A stretch of DNA of 64,000 bases from Chrysoperla carnea (GCF_905475395.1 NC_058341.1:59279501-59343500), one strand, 5' to 3'; numbered from the stretch's first letter, positions 32,878-43,577 are shown. A program made the numbers and translations. Notes: generated from the sequence alone by a model not told the origin.

Positions 32878-33162
32878 TAATATTAAATTAAACTGACCAA
32901 TTATTTATATTAGCTGACCAATTATCAGCGAATGCTTCCCGATCGCGCATAGGTGGAGTTTTTTATTTTTTCTGCGAATGAGGTGCTAAACTTATTAATT
33001 GACCTTGAAAAACTTTAATCTTTAATAAAAAATTTTCTGATTCTGACCAATTAATGAGACCAACTGACCTTTTATGACCAACTTCTGACCTTTCAGATGG
33101 TATAATTGGTCAATCGAAATTCCGCACATGAGGTGCTAAGATCGCGGAGCTCTAAAATAAAA

Positions 33163-34530
33163 AAAAATGCTTAGTTGCGTTAAAATTTGAAAACTTTTTA
33201 ATAGGAGAACATGTCCTATAGTTTATCTCACTCATATTCTCCTATTACAAAATATTAAATTTTGTAGTTCTAAAATAAAAAAAAATGCTTAGTTACGTTA
33301 AAATTTGAAGCTTTTTAATAGGAGAACATGTCCTATAGTTTATCTCACTCATATTCTCCTATTACAAAATTTTAAAAAAATACGTATTTTGCTTGCTTTT
33401 TTGTTGTGCATGCGTAAATTTATTCTTGTTAAATGAAATTTCATAAGATTTTGTAATAGGAGAACATGTTATTTCATAAAAACAAAAAAATTAATTATGT
33501 TAGTAAAATTGATTTCTCCGGCATAATAATTGCTTAATTAATTAAAAATTAATCGGGACAATGCCGGATACCCATATAACCCAAGGCGAGTGTTCTACCC
33601 ACTATTCCAACTTTGACATGTCTTAATAATCAACAATGTAATAAACATACCTTTTTCTCACCTATTTTGAGTAAACTTGTTTTCTTAAACTTAGTTTTTA
33701 TTTTCTTTTACTAACCTTTTTTATTAAACTTATCCATTCCGTATTTCTTTTTACTTATCTTTTTCCAATAAACTTACCTATAAATGAATAATTGTAGTAA
33801 TATTATGTTAAAAATGTAGGTTCTGTTTGATATTCCTGAAATCGATGTAAAGGATAAAAGATAAAGGTAGGTATAATATTGCATATTAATAATTAAATCA
33901 GAAATATTGATAAAAACGTTATTTTATTATTATATATATTTGTATATATTTCATCAAAAATAAATATGAATGAATCAAAATGGCATTTTTATACAGTATA
34001 AAATCAATTTTCTGGATTACGTTTTCATTTTTTCTAAATTAATATAAATAAATAAAAATCGTTATAAATTTTAAATTTTGTTTTTATTTTTTAAATTTTC
34101 TATCCTATTTTTTATTTCAGAAAAAAATTATCAATTTATAAATAATTTAGTAAAGGTAAGTATAGATAATTATATGATTATACATAATCCAGTTAGCTGT
34201 GTGGATATAGCACTTGCCTATGAAGCCAGAGTAACCTAAATCATTTTTGAATAGGAAAACATGTAATAAGGTTTATCTCACTCATATTCTCCTATTACAA
34301 TATATTAATAAAATTGTAGTACTAAAATTAAAAAATAGCTTGGTTACGCTAAAATTTGAAAATTTTTAATAGGAGAACATGTCATATAGCTTACCTCCAT
34401 CACATTCTCTCTCCAATTACAAAATATTAAAAAAATACTTATTTTGCTTGCTTTTTGTTGTTTGTTATTAAAATTTATTCTTGTTAAATGAAATTTTAGA
34501 AGATTTTGTAATAGGAGAACATGATATTTC
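33163..34530. repeat. TAATAGGAGAA hairpin-unit repeat array
   Basis: Units of about 120 bp contain TTTAATAGGAGAACATGTCCTATAG, then TTTATCTCACTCAT, then ATTCTCCTATTACAAAATATTAAATTT. TAATAGGAGAA is inverted as TTCTCCTATTA inside each unit, so each unit folds. Copies occur near 31925, 33200, 33325, 33455, 34250, 34370 and 34510, with a single end near 36605. Between them lies sequence with tRNA-like fragments (for example GGCGAGTGTTCTACCCACTATTCC near 33590). No gene. Confidence 0.6.
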
Positions 34531-34844
34531 ACAAAAAAAAAGGAATTATTTTAGTCCCACTTTCTTAATTATATCATAAATCACTCTTCTGTCAGGGGTG
34601 GGAATTAAAATAATATAAATCTTACTTATTTATCGCTTATGGTTCTCCATAACAATTATCTAAAAAAGTGTCAATTTCTCGGGATAATAACTTATTTAAT
34701 TAAAAATTTATTCGAAACAATACTAAATACGAACCGAGGTTTTCTATAACCAAAGCCGACTATGCTTACCACTACCCCATCTTTGACATATTATCGTATC
34801 AATAATGTTATATATAAAGCTTTTACTCACCTTTTTATACCATG

Positions 34845-35465
34845 TATATATGAAATATACATAGTATTATAAGTTTAGTCCCAAGTTTGTAACGCCTAAA
34901 AATATTGATGCTACAAAAAAAAAATTGGTATAGGTGTTCATAAAATCACCTAATTAATCCATTTCCGGTTGTCCGTCCGTCCGGGGTCACGATTACTCAA
35001 AAACGAAAAGAGATATCAAGCTGAAATTTTTACAGCGTGTTTAGGACGTAAAAAGTGAGGTCAAGTTCGTAAATGAGCAACATGGGTCAATTGGGTCATG
35101 GGTCCGTAGTACCCATCTTGTAAACCGTTAGAGATAGAATAAAAGTTTAAATGTAAAAAATGTTTCTTACAAAAAAATAAACAACTTTTGTTTGAAACAT
35201 TTTTTTGTAAACATCACTGTTTACCCACGAGGGCGTTAATTAGGTACAAATTTTATAGTATGTATTAATATCAAAGTGAGCATCTTTTGTTATTTACGTG
35301 ACGTCAAAAAAAACAAACGAGTGCGCATCAACACTTGCGCATTATATGAGAATATCAGTTAAATATGTCAGATATGTATGTATGTGAAATGTGACAGAGT
35401 TATCAACACTGCCTTTACATGGTATTTCAACAATTAACTCAGTCAATTGTTTGTTTTCACTTGTT
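34845..35465 (+). repeat. ATACCATG dispersed repeat family, copy 2
   Basis: The most complete copy of the family described at 16955-17535. It has ATACCATGTATATATGAAAT, CCGGTTGTCCGTCCGTCCGG, AGATATCAAGCTGAAATTTT, CATCACTGTTTACC and the CAACAATTAACTCAGTCAAT end. Non-coding. Confidence 0.7.
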
Positions 35466-36732
35466 CTAATTAACTTATTTTCTTAAACTTACTTACCTAT
35501 GAATAATTAATTGTTATTTCATAAAATAAAAAAAAAAGTAATTATATTAGTCCCACCTTCCTACTTATGTCATAAATCAATCTTATGTCAAGGGGTGTGA
35601 ATTAAAATAACATAAAATATACTCTCTTACTTAATTAATAAAAAAAATTTCGGGGCCAAGCTAGATACGAATAGACGTGCTTTGTAACCGGAGACGACTG
35701 AGCTAGCCACTACTCCACTTTGGACATATTATGTTGATCAATAATGTACTATATATAACTTTTACTCAACTTTTTACGATAAACTTATTTTCTTAAACTT
35801 AGTATTTATTTCCTTTTACTGACCTTTTTTCATTTAACTCATATTAAACTTACCCATTATGAATTTCTTTTTACTTACCTTTTTTTCAATAAACTTACCT
35901 ATACATGAATAATTGTAGTAATATTTTGTTAAAAATGTAGGTTCTGTTTGATATTCCTGAAATCAATGTAAAGGATGAAAGATAAAGGTAGGTATAATAT
36001 TGAATAATAATAATTAAACCAGAAAAATTGATAAAAACAATAATTGATTATATATATTCATTTGTACATTCCTTGTAGAAATAAATCTGTTCTGGAAGTC
36101 AGAATATTTAATTTGAAATTCAGAAAAAGAATATTTAAAGTAAAACTATCTCTGAAAATATCAAATAAATTATTAATCAATCATTTAATGACAGTAAATG
36201 GTAATTGATTGAGACTCTTTCGGAAGAAATATTCTGACTTCCAGAACAGATTTATATTGCACAAGGGATATTTCACCCAAAATAAATATGAATGAATAAT
36301 AATGGTTATTTTAAACAGTATAAAATTATTTTTCGGGATAACGTTTTCATTTTTTCTAAATTTTCAATAATTTTATCCTGAATTTTTTTTAACAGTTCTT
36401 TGTTAAATTTTATTTTGAATTTCCTTGGTGGAAAAAATATTTGAAAAAAAGATAAGTCTTAGGAAACTCTGAAAAAGTCTCAGAAACTTCAAAAAAATAT
36501 TAAGAACTCTGAATTAGACTAGTACGAAAACGTTGAGAAATTCAAAGTTCCTAAGACTTTTTCATAATTTCTTATTCTTTCGTCAAATATTTTTTCCACC
36601 AGGGTTTGTTGAACATGTTCTCCTAATATAAATATTTAAAAAAAAATTCATGAATAATTTTATAACATTTTGCAATAAGAGCATTAATTAAATAACGGCG
36701 ATGTTATTTTTTTACAAATTTGTTTCTACTTT
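35466..36732. other. Repeat-rich gap with two small inverted repeats
   Basis: No gene. A tRNA-like stretch lies near 35690-35730 (reverse strand TAGTGGCTAGCTCAGTCGTC resembles box A). An inverted repeat at 36080-36256 pairs AATCTGTTCTGGAAGTCAGA with TCTGACTTCCAGAACAGATT. A second at 36423-36604 pairs CCTTGGTGGAAAAAATATTT with AAATATTTTTTCCACCAGGG. Sequence near 35935-36020 repeats that at 33810-33895 (TGTAGGTTCTGTTTGATATT). Confidence 0.5.
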
Positions 36733-37815
36733 TTATCGATTGTGAATACGTTTATGTTTAACTAAATTACTTTTCTCATTAAATGTTTTATTACAAATAT
36801 CACATGAAAATGGTTTTTCTCCGCTGTGAATACGTTTATGTTTAACTAAATCACTTTTCTGAGTAAATCTTTTATCACAAATATCACATGAAAATCGTTT
36901 TGCTCCACTATGAAACCGTTTATGTACAACTAAATCACTTTGCCAAGTAAATGTTTTATTACAAACATCACATGAAAATGGTTTCTCTCCGGTGTGAATA
37001 CGTTCATGTCTAACTAAACAATATTGGTGAGTAAATGTTTTATTACAAATATCACATGCAAATGGTTTTTCTTCACTATGAATATGTTTATGTTTAACTA
37101 AATCACTTTTCTGAGTAAATCTTTTATTACAAACATCACATGAAAATGGTTTCTCTCCACTATGAAACTTTTTATGTAAAACTAAATGATGTTGTTGAGT
37201 AAATGTTTTATTACAAATATCACATGAAAATGGTTTCTCTCCGGTGTGAATACGTTTATGTCTAACTAAATCACCTTTCTGAGTAAATGTTTTATTACAA
37301 ATATCACATGAAAATGGTTTCTCTCCGGTGTGAATACGTTTATGTTTAACTAAATTCGATGATGAAGTACATCTTTGATTACAAACATCGCATGAAAATG
37401 GCTTTTTTCCACCATGAATGCGTTTATGTTTAACTAAATTACTTTTCTCATTAAATGTTTTATTACAAATATTACATACAAATGGTTTTTCTTCTAAATC
37501 AGTTTCATCTAATATTTCATCTTTAATAATTAGTTCTGTATGTAATTCTTTTTCAAGTTTAATATTTTCATAATTAATTGTGTACAATTGTTTATTATTT
37601 TCATCACTAACAGGTTTATGTTTTACACTCACAACACTATCACTATCATTGCTGCCTTCTTCTTTTATTTTAATGTGTCCACCTTCCATTAAAATAGTTT
37701 CATCTAATATTTCATTTTTAATAATTAGTTCTGTATGTAATTCTTTTTCAACTTTAATATTATCTTTATTAATAAACAAATAATTATTTGTATCAACAAA
37801 TGAATTATTTGCCAT
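36733..37815 (-). CDS. C2H2 zinc-finger protein, 9 fingers, psi-K-x-E N-terminus (paralogue)
   Basis: A single-exon frame of 360 aa starting MANNSFVDTNNYLFINK. The N-terminal 110 residues hold two acidic modules (IKVEKELHTELIIKNE and IKLEKELHTELIIKDE) separated by IKIKEEG, again full of psi-K-x-E sites. Nine C2H2 fingers run to the C-terminus (HKRIHNR). The second finger (CDVCNQRCTSS) has Cys in place of the conserved Phe, but its zinc ligands are intact. Fingers 4-6 are almost identical to fingers 6-8 of the gene at 30554-31663, so the two are recent duplicates or exchange sequence by conversion. A TIR element begins 145 bases upstream of its ATG. Confidence 0.88.
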   Translation of the reverse strand: MANNSFVDTNNYLFINKDNIKVEKELHTELIIKNEILDETILMEGGHIKIKEEGSNDSDSVVSVKHKPVSDENNKQLYTINYENIKLEKELHTELIIKDEILDETDLEEKPFVCNICNKTFNEKSNLVKHKRIHGGKKPFSCDVCNQRCTSSSNLVKHKRIHTGEKPFSCDICNKTFTQKGDLVRHKRIHTGEKPFSCDICNKTFTQQHHLVLHKKFHSGEKPFSCDVCNKRFTQKSDLVKHKHIHSEEKPFACDICNKTFTHQYCLVRHERIHTGEKPFSCDVCNKTFTWQSDLVVHKRFHSGAKRFSCDICDKRFTQKSDLVKHKRIHSGEKPFSCDICNKTFNEKSNLVKHKRIHNR

Positions 37816-37959
37816 TTTGTTTAATATTTAATATTATTATCACGAAAATTTATTTATGATAAATTATAATGACAGCTGAATAGACTATAAAGTATAAACC
37901 GACTGATTGACATTTCCATGAAGGCTATAAAGAAGGAGAAAGATCGCTATGTACTAAAG

Positions 37960-38794
37960 AGCTCCGTATAGTTAGCAGATAAAATTGTTACTTTTCACTC
38001 AAACTATTTCCATTCATTTGGGAATCGTTTGGGAGGATTTGTGAATATAATTTAGGAATTTGGGAATTATTCTAAATGATGTAACATTTGAATATTGCCG
38101 CCATTCATATAACCATAAAAAATCAAGTAAAAAATAAATGTAATTAATTAATTATACTGTCCCAAATGATGAAACCGTGTTTAATGTAATTCCCAAATAA
38201 ATTAGATTAGTCTCCATGTAAATTATTATCAAATAACGTAAAAAAGGTGATAATTTAATTTTGGACCTGCTAAGTATACGCTTTGAAAAACTAATTAATT
38301 ACATGAAAAATAATCAGTCCTAAATAATAAAATTATATTACTAAATCTTCCCAAACGATTCCCAATTGAATAAGAATGGTTTTAATGCAAAATAAAACCA
38401 AACATTTAAATAAATTAAAAAAACAAAATTATTCAATAATATTTGAATATTGGCGCCATACTGCTATATAACAATTAATGGTTCAGGTGTGCGGTTAATT
38501 AACATAACCTATCAATCAACTTAAAAAATAGGTGTAATTAATTAATTATACATTCCCAAACTCTGAAACCGTGTTTATCGTAATTCCCTAATGATTTCCT
38601 TTCGAATAACATAAAAATTAAGTGGATTTAATTTCCTACCTGCTAACGCTGAAAAAAGAATCATTAATTACAGGAAAACTAATAATTCCCAAATTCTAAA
38701 ATTATATTCCCAAATCCTCCCAAACGATTCCCAAATGAATGGAAATAGTTTGAATGAAAAATAACAATTTTGTCTGTTATCTATATACGGAGCT
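37960..38794. mobile_element. AGCTCCGTATA TIR element, near-complete copy
   Basis: The left terminus AGCTCCGTATAGTTAGCAGA at 37960 and the right terminus ending CTATATACGGAGCT at 38794 are inverted, with the pairing extending about 85 bp through CACTCAAACTATTTCCATTC. The interior contains a unit of about 365 bp shared with 29697-30518 (AATATTTGAATATTGGCGCC, GAAACCGTGTTTATCGTAAT). No transposase. 38795-38905 continues with sequence found inverted at 23371-23490. Confidence 0.75.
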
Positions 38795-38905
38795 CTCATT
38801 TCCTATGCTATTACGCTTCTATCTTATATTACCTCTATGGTTAACACCATAGTTAAAACATTTGTCTACACAGACTTATATTCTCTATTTGTTTATAAGT
38901 TTTTA

Positions 38906-39250
38906 TACCATGTATATATGAAATATACATAGTATATTAAGTTTCGTCCCAAGTTTGTAACGCTTAAAAATATTGATACTACGAAAAAAATTTTGGTATA
39001 GGTGTTCATAGAATAATGTACAAATTTTATAGTATGTATTAATAAAGGAATATCAAAGTGAATATCTTTTGTTATTTACGTGACGTCAAAAAACAAACGA
39101 TTGCGCATGAACACTTGCGCATTATATGAGAATATCAGTTAAATATGTCAGATATGTATGTATGTGAAATGTGACAGAGTTATCAACACTGCCTATACAT
39201 GGTATTTCAACAATTAACTCAGTCAATTGTTTGTTTTCACTTGTTTAAAG
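38906..39250 (+). repeat. ATACCATG dispersed repeat family, internally deleted copy
   Basis: Both ends of the family are present (ATACCATGTATATATGAAAT at the start, CAACAATTAACTCAGTCAAT at the end), but the central TTCCGGTTGTCC...CACTGTTTACC part is missing, leaving about 345 bp. Confidence 0.65.
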
Positions 39251-39725
39251 ATAGATTACCCATATTTAGAAGGTTTTTATGATTTTTATATTTCCTTGGA
39301 ATACGGTATTCTGTAGTGTATTTGATATACTATAAACCAGCTTCTACCACTTTGTATTAGCTACTGGATCCTTTTTGCAATTGCCATTTTGACAGACAGA
39401 GATTTTAGCCAAGAATTATTACAACTTTCTCTGTTCAATCATGGATATCGATGGTAAGAAAATTTTATAATTTTTCATATAATACTGGTTTTCCATTAAA
39501 CGGGCAAACAAAAGCAAAACAAACTCCTGTCGAATAAAAAATAAAACAGAATTGCAACTTTTTACAAACTTTTTGAAGACTAGCAATGTAAAATGGCTAT
39601 ATTACAGTTTCAGTTTTGTTTTTGTTTACAGGTTTTAGAAAACATAAACTCAACTGTCCGTTGAGTGGAAAACCGGCATTATAATTAAAATTTTCTCACG
39701 TATTTCATTTACAATATCTTATCTT
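39251..39725. other. Gap upstream of the Helitron-like copy
   Basis: No gene called. A short ATG frame followed by a donor-like GGTAAGAA lies at 39441-39453 but cannot be joined to anything with confidence. An imperfect inverted repeat pairs TTTTCCATTAAACGGGCAAACAAAAGCAAAAC (near 39489) with sequence near 39615-39680. Confidence 0.35.
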
Positions 39726-39749
39726 ATATATTTAAACGAGCAATTCTTG

Positions 39750-39830
<81 letters not shown>

Positions 39831-40112
39831 ACGATCTTGGAAATGGCTCCAACGATTTTCATGAAAATGAGTATGTAGGGGTTTTTTGGGGGCGATAAGT
39901 CGATCTAGCTAGGTTTCATTTATCAGAAATGTCGTTTTATCCGTCTTTTCATGAAAAATTCATCAGACATCTATTGGTGTATAACGTAGTTAATGAAATA
40001 CAATGCAAATTATAACATAACAAAAAAGAGGCGTTTGAGTAGTCTAAAGTGAAAAATATGACTCTTGCTGACATCTATTGGCGAATAACCGAGCGAAGCT
40101 CGGTCATCCAGA
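39726..40112 (+). mobile_element. Helitron/HINE-like element with (AT)n, plus copy
   Basis: Starts TTTAAACGAGCAATTCTTG, followed by an (AT)n microsatellite to 39828. It continues TCAACGATCTTGGAAATGGC and ends with the hairpin ACCGAGCGAAGCTCGGT at 40088-40104 plus CATCCAGATATT. It is the reverse complement of 32255-32600 apart from microsatellite length. It ends about 12 bases before the first ATG of the zinc-finger pseudogene. Confidence 0.6.
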
Positions 40113-40863
40113 TATTTTATTTTTATGATGAAAATATTGTTAATTAAAAAAGAAGATTATGATGAAATGCGCAAAGAATTTTATTCAAATAATGATGAAA
40201 ATGGATGAAGATATTGATGAAAAAGATGAGTATTGAGTAAGAACAAAAATTGAACAAAAGTTACATTCAGAATTAATTTTGAACGATGAAAAATTGCATT
40301 CAAATAACGATGAGAATATAGATGATAAAGAAATATTGGAAAAAATTAAAATCGATTATAAAAGATGAAGCTTATGATGAAATTTCTGAAAAAAGTGACT
40401 CAGAGAATAATGAAATTCTGGAAAAAATTTCTCATACTACGAATACACAAAAAAAACTTTACTCGTTTGATGTTTGTAATAAAGAATTTACAACTAATGA
40501 TTTATTAATTGGCCATAAACGTATTTACACTGGAAAAAAACCTTACTCATGCGATCTGTGCGATAAAGCGTTCCACAATCCAGGCAATTTATTTCGACAT
40601 ATACAAATTCATACAGGAGAAAGACCTTTTTCTTGTAAAATTTGTACCAAGACTACCAAGACATTCACCCTATATCACTATTTGGTTGTTCATAAATGTT
40701 TTCATGAAAAACCTTATTCTTGTAATATTTGTAGAAGAAAGTTCACAGAAAAAGATAATCTTGTTGCACATAAACGAAGACATGCTTGCGAAAAACTTAT
40801 TCATGTGAAATCTGTGATAAAAAATTCGGCAGTATGAGTAGTTTAAATGTACATAAACGAATA

Positions 40864-41201
40864 GACCTTTTTCAGATTTTTTTTTTTTTTTTAATGAAAG
40901 TAAATGTCTTGATAAATGAGCTAATTTTTCCCGCCGAAAACGATACGGAAACACACGATGTTACACGAAGGTTGGTTTGACGTCATTAAAAGTTGATCAT
41001 AGTGATCACAGATTACGTGTGCGGTGGAGCAAAAATAAATCGTTTTAAAATATTTCAAATATTGTTACTTTTTAACAATTTTTTTGATAGTGTTTTTATT
41101 GTTAAAAATGCGTAATTTTTGAGTTACAGGCTCTACTCGACCTATATTTTCATAAAAAATTATCAAAAAGCATTTCTGTTTTTCATGAAAAAGGTCTATT
41201 C
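40864..41201 (+). mobile_element. AGACC...GGTCT MITE, insertion 1 in the pseudogene
   Basis: Begins AGACCTTTTTCA and ends TTCATGAAAAAGGTCT, with AT on each side. The interior includes CGATGTTACACGAAGGTTGG and GTGTGCGGTGGAGC. It interrupts the sequence between the codons of a finger linker. Removing it together with one AT rejoins HKR with IHTGEK in frame. Confidence 0.7.
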
Positions 41202-41438
41202 ACACAGGAGAAAAACCACATGCATGTGATGTATGTGATAAAAAATTAGGAACTAGAAGTAGATTGAACATAAACGAACACATAGTGGAGAAAAATCTTA
41301 TTAATTTGATGTATGCGATAAAGCGTTCTGCAGTAACGGCAATTTCGTTAGACATAAACGACGAACTCGTACAGGAAAAAGATCTTATTCTTGTAATATT
41401 TGTGTATAATAAACGTATTCATACGGATGAAAAATTGT

Positions 41439-42066
41439 ATAGACATTTTTCATGAAAAAAAGAAATGCTTTTTGATAATTTTTTATGAAAATATAGGTCG
41501 AGTAGAGCCTATAACTCAAAAATTACGTATTTTTAACAATAAAAACACTATGAAAAAAATTATTAAAAGTCACAATATTTGAAATAATTTAAAACGATTT
41601 TTTTTTGGCTCCACCGCACACGTGATCTGTGATGTCAATCCGACAACAATGACAATAGACCTTTTCATCATGTCATATGCGCAAGTGCAGAGTTTATTTT
41701 TTCGTACTGACAGCAATAAGTAGGACTAAGATAGAAGATATTTGTTATGCATTTTATCACATTGGTTGTAAATCATTTAGTACGAAACAAATGTGAATCG
41801 TGATTTTAAAATGAAAAGCCCTATAAAACAGTGTCAACAGTTGTATTAATATATCATTATTATGACGTCAACTTTAAATGACGTCAAACCAACCTTCATG
41901 TAACATCGTGTGTTTCCGGATCGTTTTCGCCAATTTGAATTTTAATGATTTTCATTGTCTGTTTTCTCGGTCATATGGCTTCCAAAAATCGGGGAAATAA
42001 ATTAGCCCATTTATGAAGACATTTTCTTTCATTTAAAAGAAAGAAAGAAAAAATGTGAAAAAGATC
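41439..42066 (-). mobile_element. AGACC...GGTCT MITE, insertion 2, opposite orientation and longer
   Basis: Begins AGACATTTTTCATG and ends GTGAAAAAGATCT, again with AT on each side. Its sequence is the reverse complement of insertion 1 (GGCTCCACCGCACAC, AACCAACCTTCATGTAACAT) with about 290 bp of extra interior. Removing it rejoins the linker KLY with SCNICNKKF in frame. Confidence 0.7.
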
Positions 42067-42435
42067 TATTCGTGTAATATTTGTAATAAAAAATTCAACC
42101 ATAAGGACCTTTTAGTTAAACATGAAAAAAATCATTCAGGACAAAGAACATATTTTTGTGATGTTGGTAATAAAAAATTGAGTAAAAAATCTATTTAATG
42201 AAACATAAACGACTTCATACCAAACAAACACAAATGCGTGTGAACGTGAAGATTGCGACAGAATATTTACAAATAAAAATCAATTGTATGATCATGAACA
42301 TCAAAATGTTGTTATTTGAATTAACAAATAAAAACTGCTGTTTTAATCATGGAAAAATTTTAAATTTGATTTCTTACAACTTGGGAGTGGGATCATGAAA
42401 ATCTCTTTAATTTTTAATGCTAGAGAAAAACAAAT

Positions 42436-43030
42436 AAAAACAAACAATTGACTGAGTTAATTGTTGAAATACCCTGTATAGAATGTATTGAATACTGTGC
42501 TTGCATTATTTTTTTATAAATTTATTTTTACTACAAACACAATTATGGCGGCCTTTCGATTTTCGAAGTTTTGTTTCGTTTTCCGAGAATAATTCACAAG
42601 ACTACTAGTTGAAACTACATGCTAATTTTTCTTTGCTAACTGCTTGTATTTTATAGTTTTGGAGAAAGTGGACACCAAAGTTTTGTCCTAATTTGCGCCA
42701 TCGCGGAAAAACAGTGGCATTTAGGAAAAAATGTTTGAAGCAAAAGTTATTAATTTTTGTATAAGAAACATTTTTTTACACCTTTTACAAGGCTCAATTG
42801 CTCAATCTACGTTGCTCATTTACAAACTCAATGTCACTTCTTACGTCCTGGATACGCTATAAAAATTTCAGCTTGATATCTCTTTTTGTTTTTGAGTTAT
42901 TGTGTTGACAGGAGGACAGACAGACAACCTGAAAGGGACTCTAGGTGATTTTATGAACACCTATATCAAACTTTTGTTCGTGGCACCAATATTTTTAAGC
43001 GTTATATACTTAGGGCTAAACCATAGAATA
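42436..43030 (-). repeat. ATACCATG dispersed repeat family, inverted copy
   Basis: Starts with AAACAATTGACTGAGTTAAT, the reverse complement of the family end, and continues through TGCTCATTTACAAACTC, CAGCTTGATATCTC and GGTGATTTTATGAACACC. It is diverged and non-coding. Confidence 0.6.
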
Positions 43031-43309
43031 ATAAATAAAATTTGTTAAAATCAGTTCGTTTCTGAAAATATGTGTTTTCCATGAAAACGTACACAGTTAG
43101 CTATAAAAAAGTTGACGGTATTTGATAGTAATCAGTTCAATTTACATTTGCTGTTGGCATAGACCCTGTGTTGTATTTAAGTTACTATCATTTAAAACTT
43201 ATAATTCTTTAGGCATAATTTTGAGCAACCTGTTTACGTAATTCAATTTTTCGCAGTTATAACAAAAAACTCAATCGATTAGTAGTTCCTCACAAAAAAA
43301 TTAAAATCC

Positions 43310-43415
43310 ATAAAATTGTGGACAAAAGGAAGTATAAGTAAGGTCAAGAAAAGTGAGGGCTATAACTTAATGTTGAAATTGCCCAGCAAAGCGGGCGAGT
43401 ATTTGCTAGTGATGC
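43310..43415 (+). repeat. Helitron-like 3' end fragment
   Basis: The sequence AAGTGAGGGCTATAACTTAATG...GCCCAGCAAAGCGGGCGAGTATTTGCTAGTG resembles the end of the element at 51430-51835 (GAAGCGGGCGGGTATCACGCTAGTA). A GCCC/GGGC hairpin followed by CTAG fits a Helitron 3' end. Confidence 0.4.
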
Positions 43416-43577
43416 ATAAAATTTACGAGAATATTGATTTTATTCGTAAATGGTTACTAAGCAGCAAAATTAAAAACAAACCACTTTATTGTATTATTAT
43501 TAATAATTAATTAAAAAACAATTATATGCGATTAATAATTAAATAAAGTTTTGTATTATTAAACAACAATTTGTTGA

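Larger units (their letters stand above)
31975..33150. mobile_element. TIR element with GACCAAT-rich arms, hosting nested insertions
   Basis: The left arm (31982-32245) and right arm (about 32882-33150) are inverted copies starting AGCTCCGCGATCTTAGCACC. Each contains many copies of GGTCA/ATTGGTC in alternating orientation, resembling subterminal transposase-binding motifs. The interior holds two further elements, a Helitron-like copy at 32255-32600 and a smaller foldback at 32606-32877. Arm similarity is high. No coding capacity. Confidence 0.7.
40125..42319 (+). pseudogene. C2H2 zinc-finger pseudogene split by two MITE insertions
   Basis: A third close relative of the zinc-finger family. 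The N-terminal part (40125-40450) keeps LIKKEDYDE, KIEQKLHSELILNDE and IIKDEAYDE but has stops and shifts. Fingers follow (CDLCDKAFHNPGNLFRHIQIH, CNICRRKFTEKDNLVAHKRRH). A one-base shift near 40790 moves the frame to CEICDKKFGSMSSLNVHKR, where insertion 1 begins (40864). Coding resumes at 41204 (HTGEKPHACDVCDKKLG) and is cut again at 41439. It resumes near 42068 (CNICNKKFNHKDLLVKHEK) and ends with CEREDCDRIFTNKNQLYDHEH and a stop at 42317-42319. Several other shifts are present. It cannot make a full protein. Confidence 0.8.

Noticed and set aside
39441-39453. Possible first coding exon (MDID followed by GGTAAGAA) for the zinc-finger pseudogene
   Set aside because: Only four codons, and other family members begin with MANN/MENN in a single exon, so the match to a donor is probably chance.
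39750-39828. (AT)n tract considered as a separate regulatory or fragile site
   Set aside because: It has the same position in both copies of the Helitron-like element, so it is part of that element.
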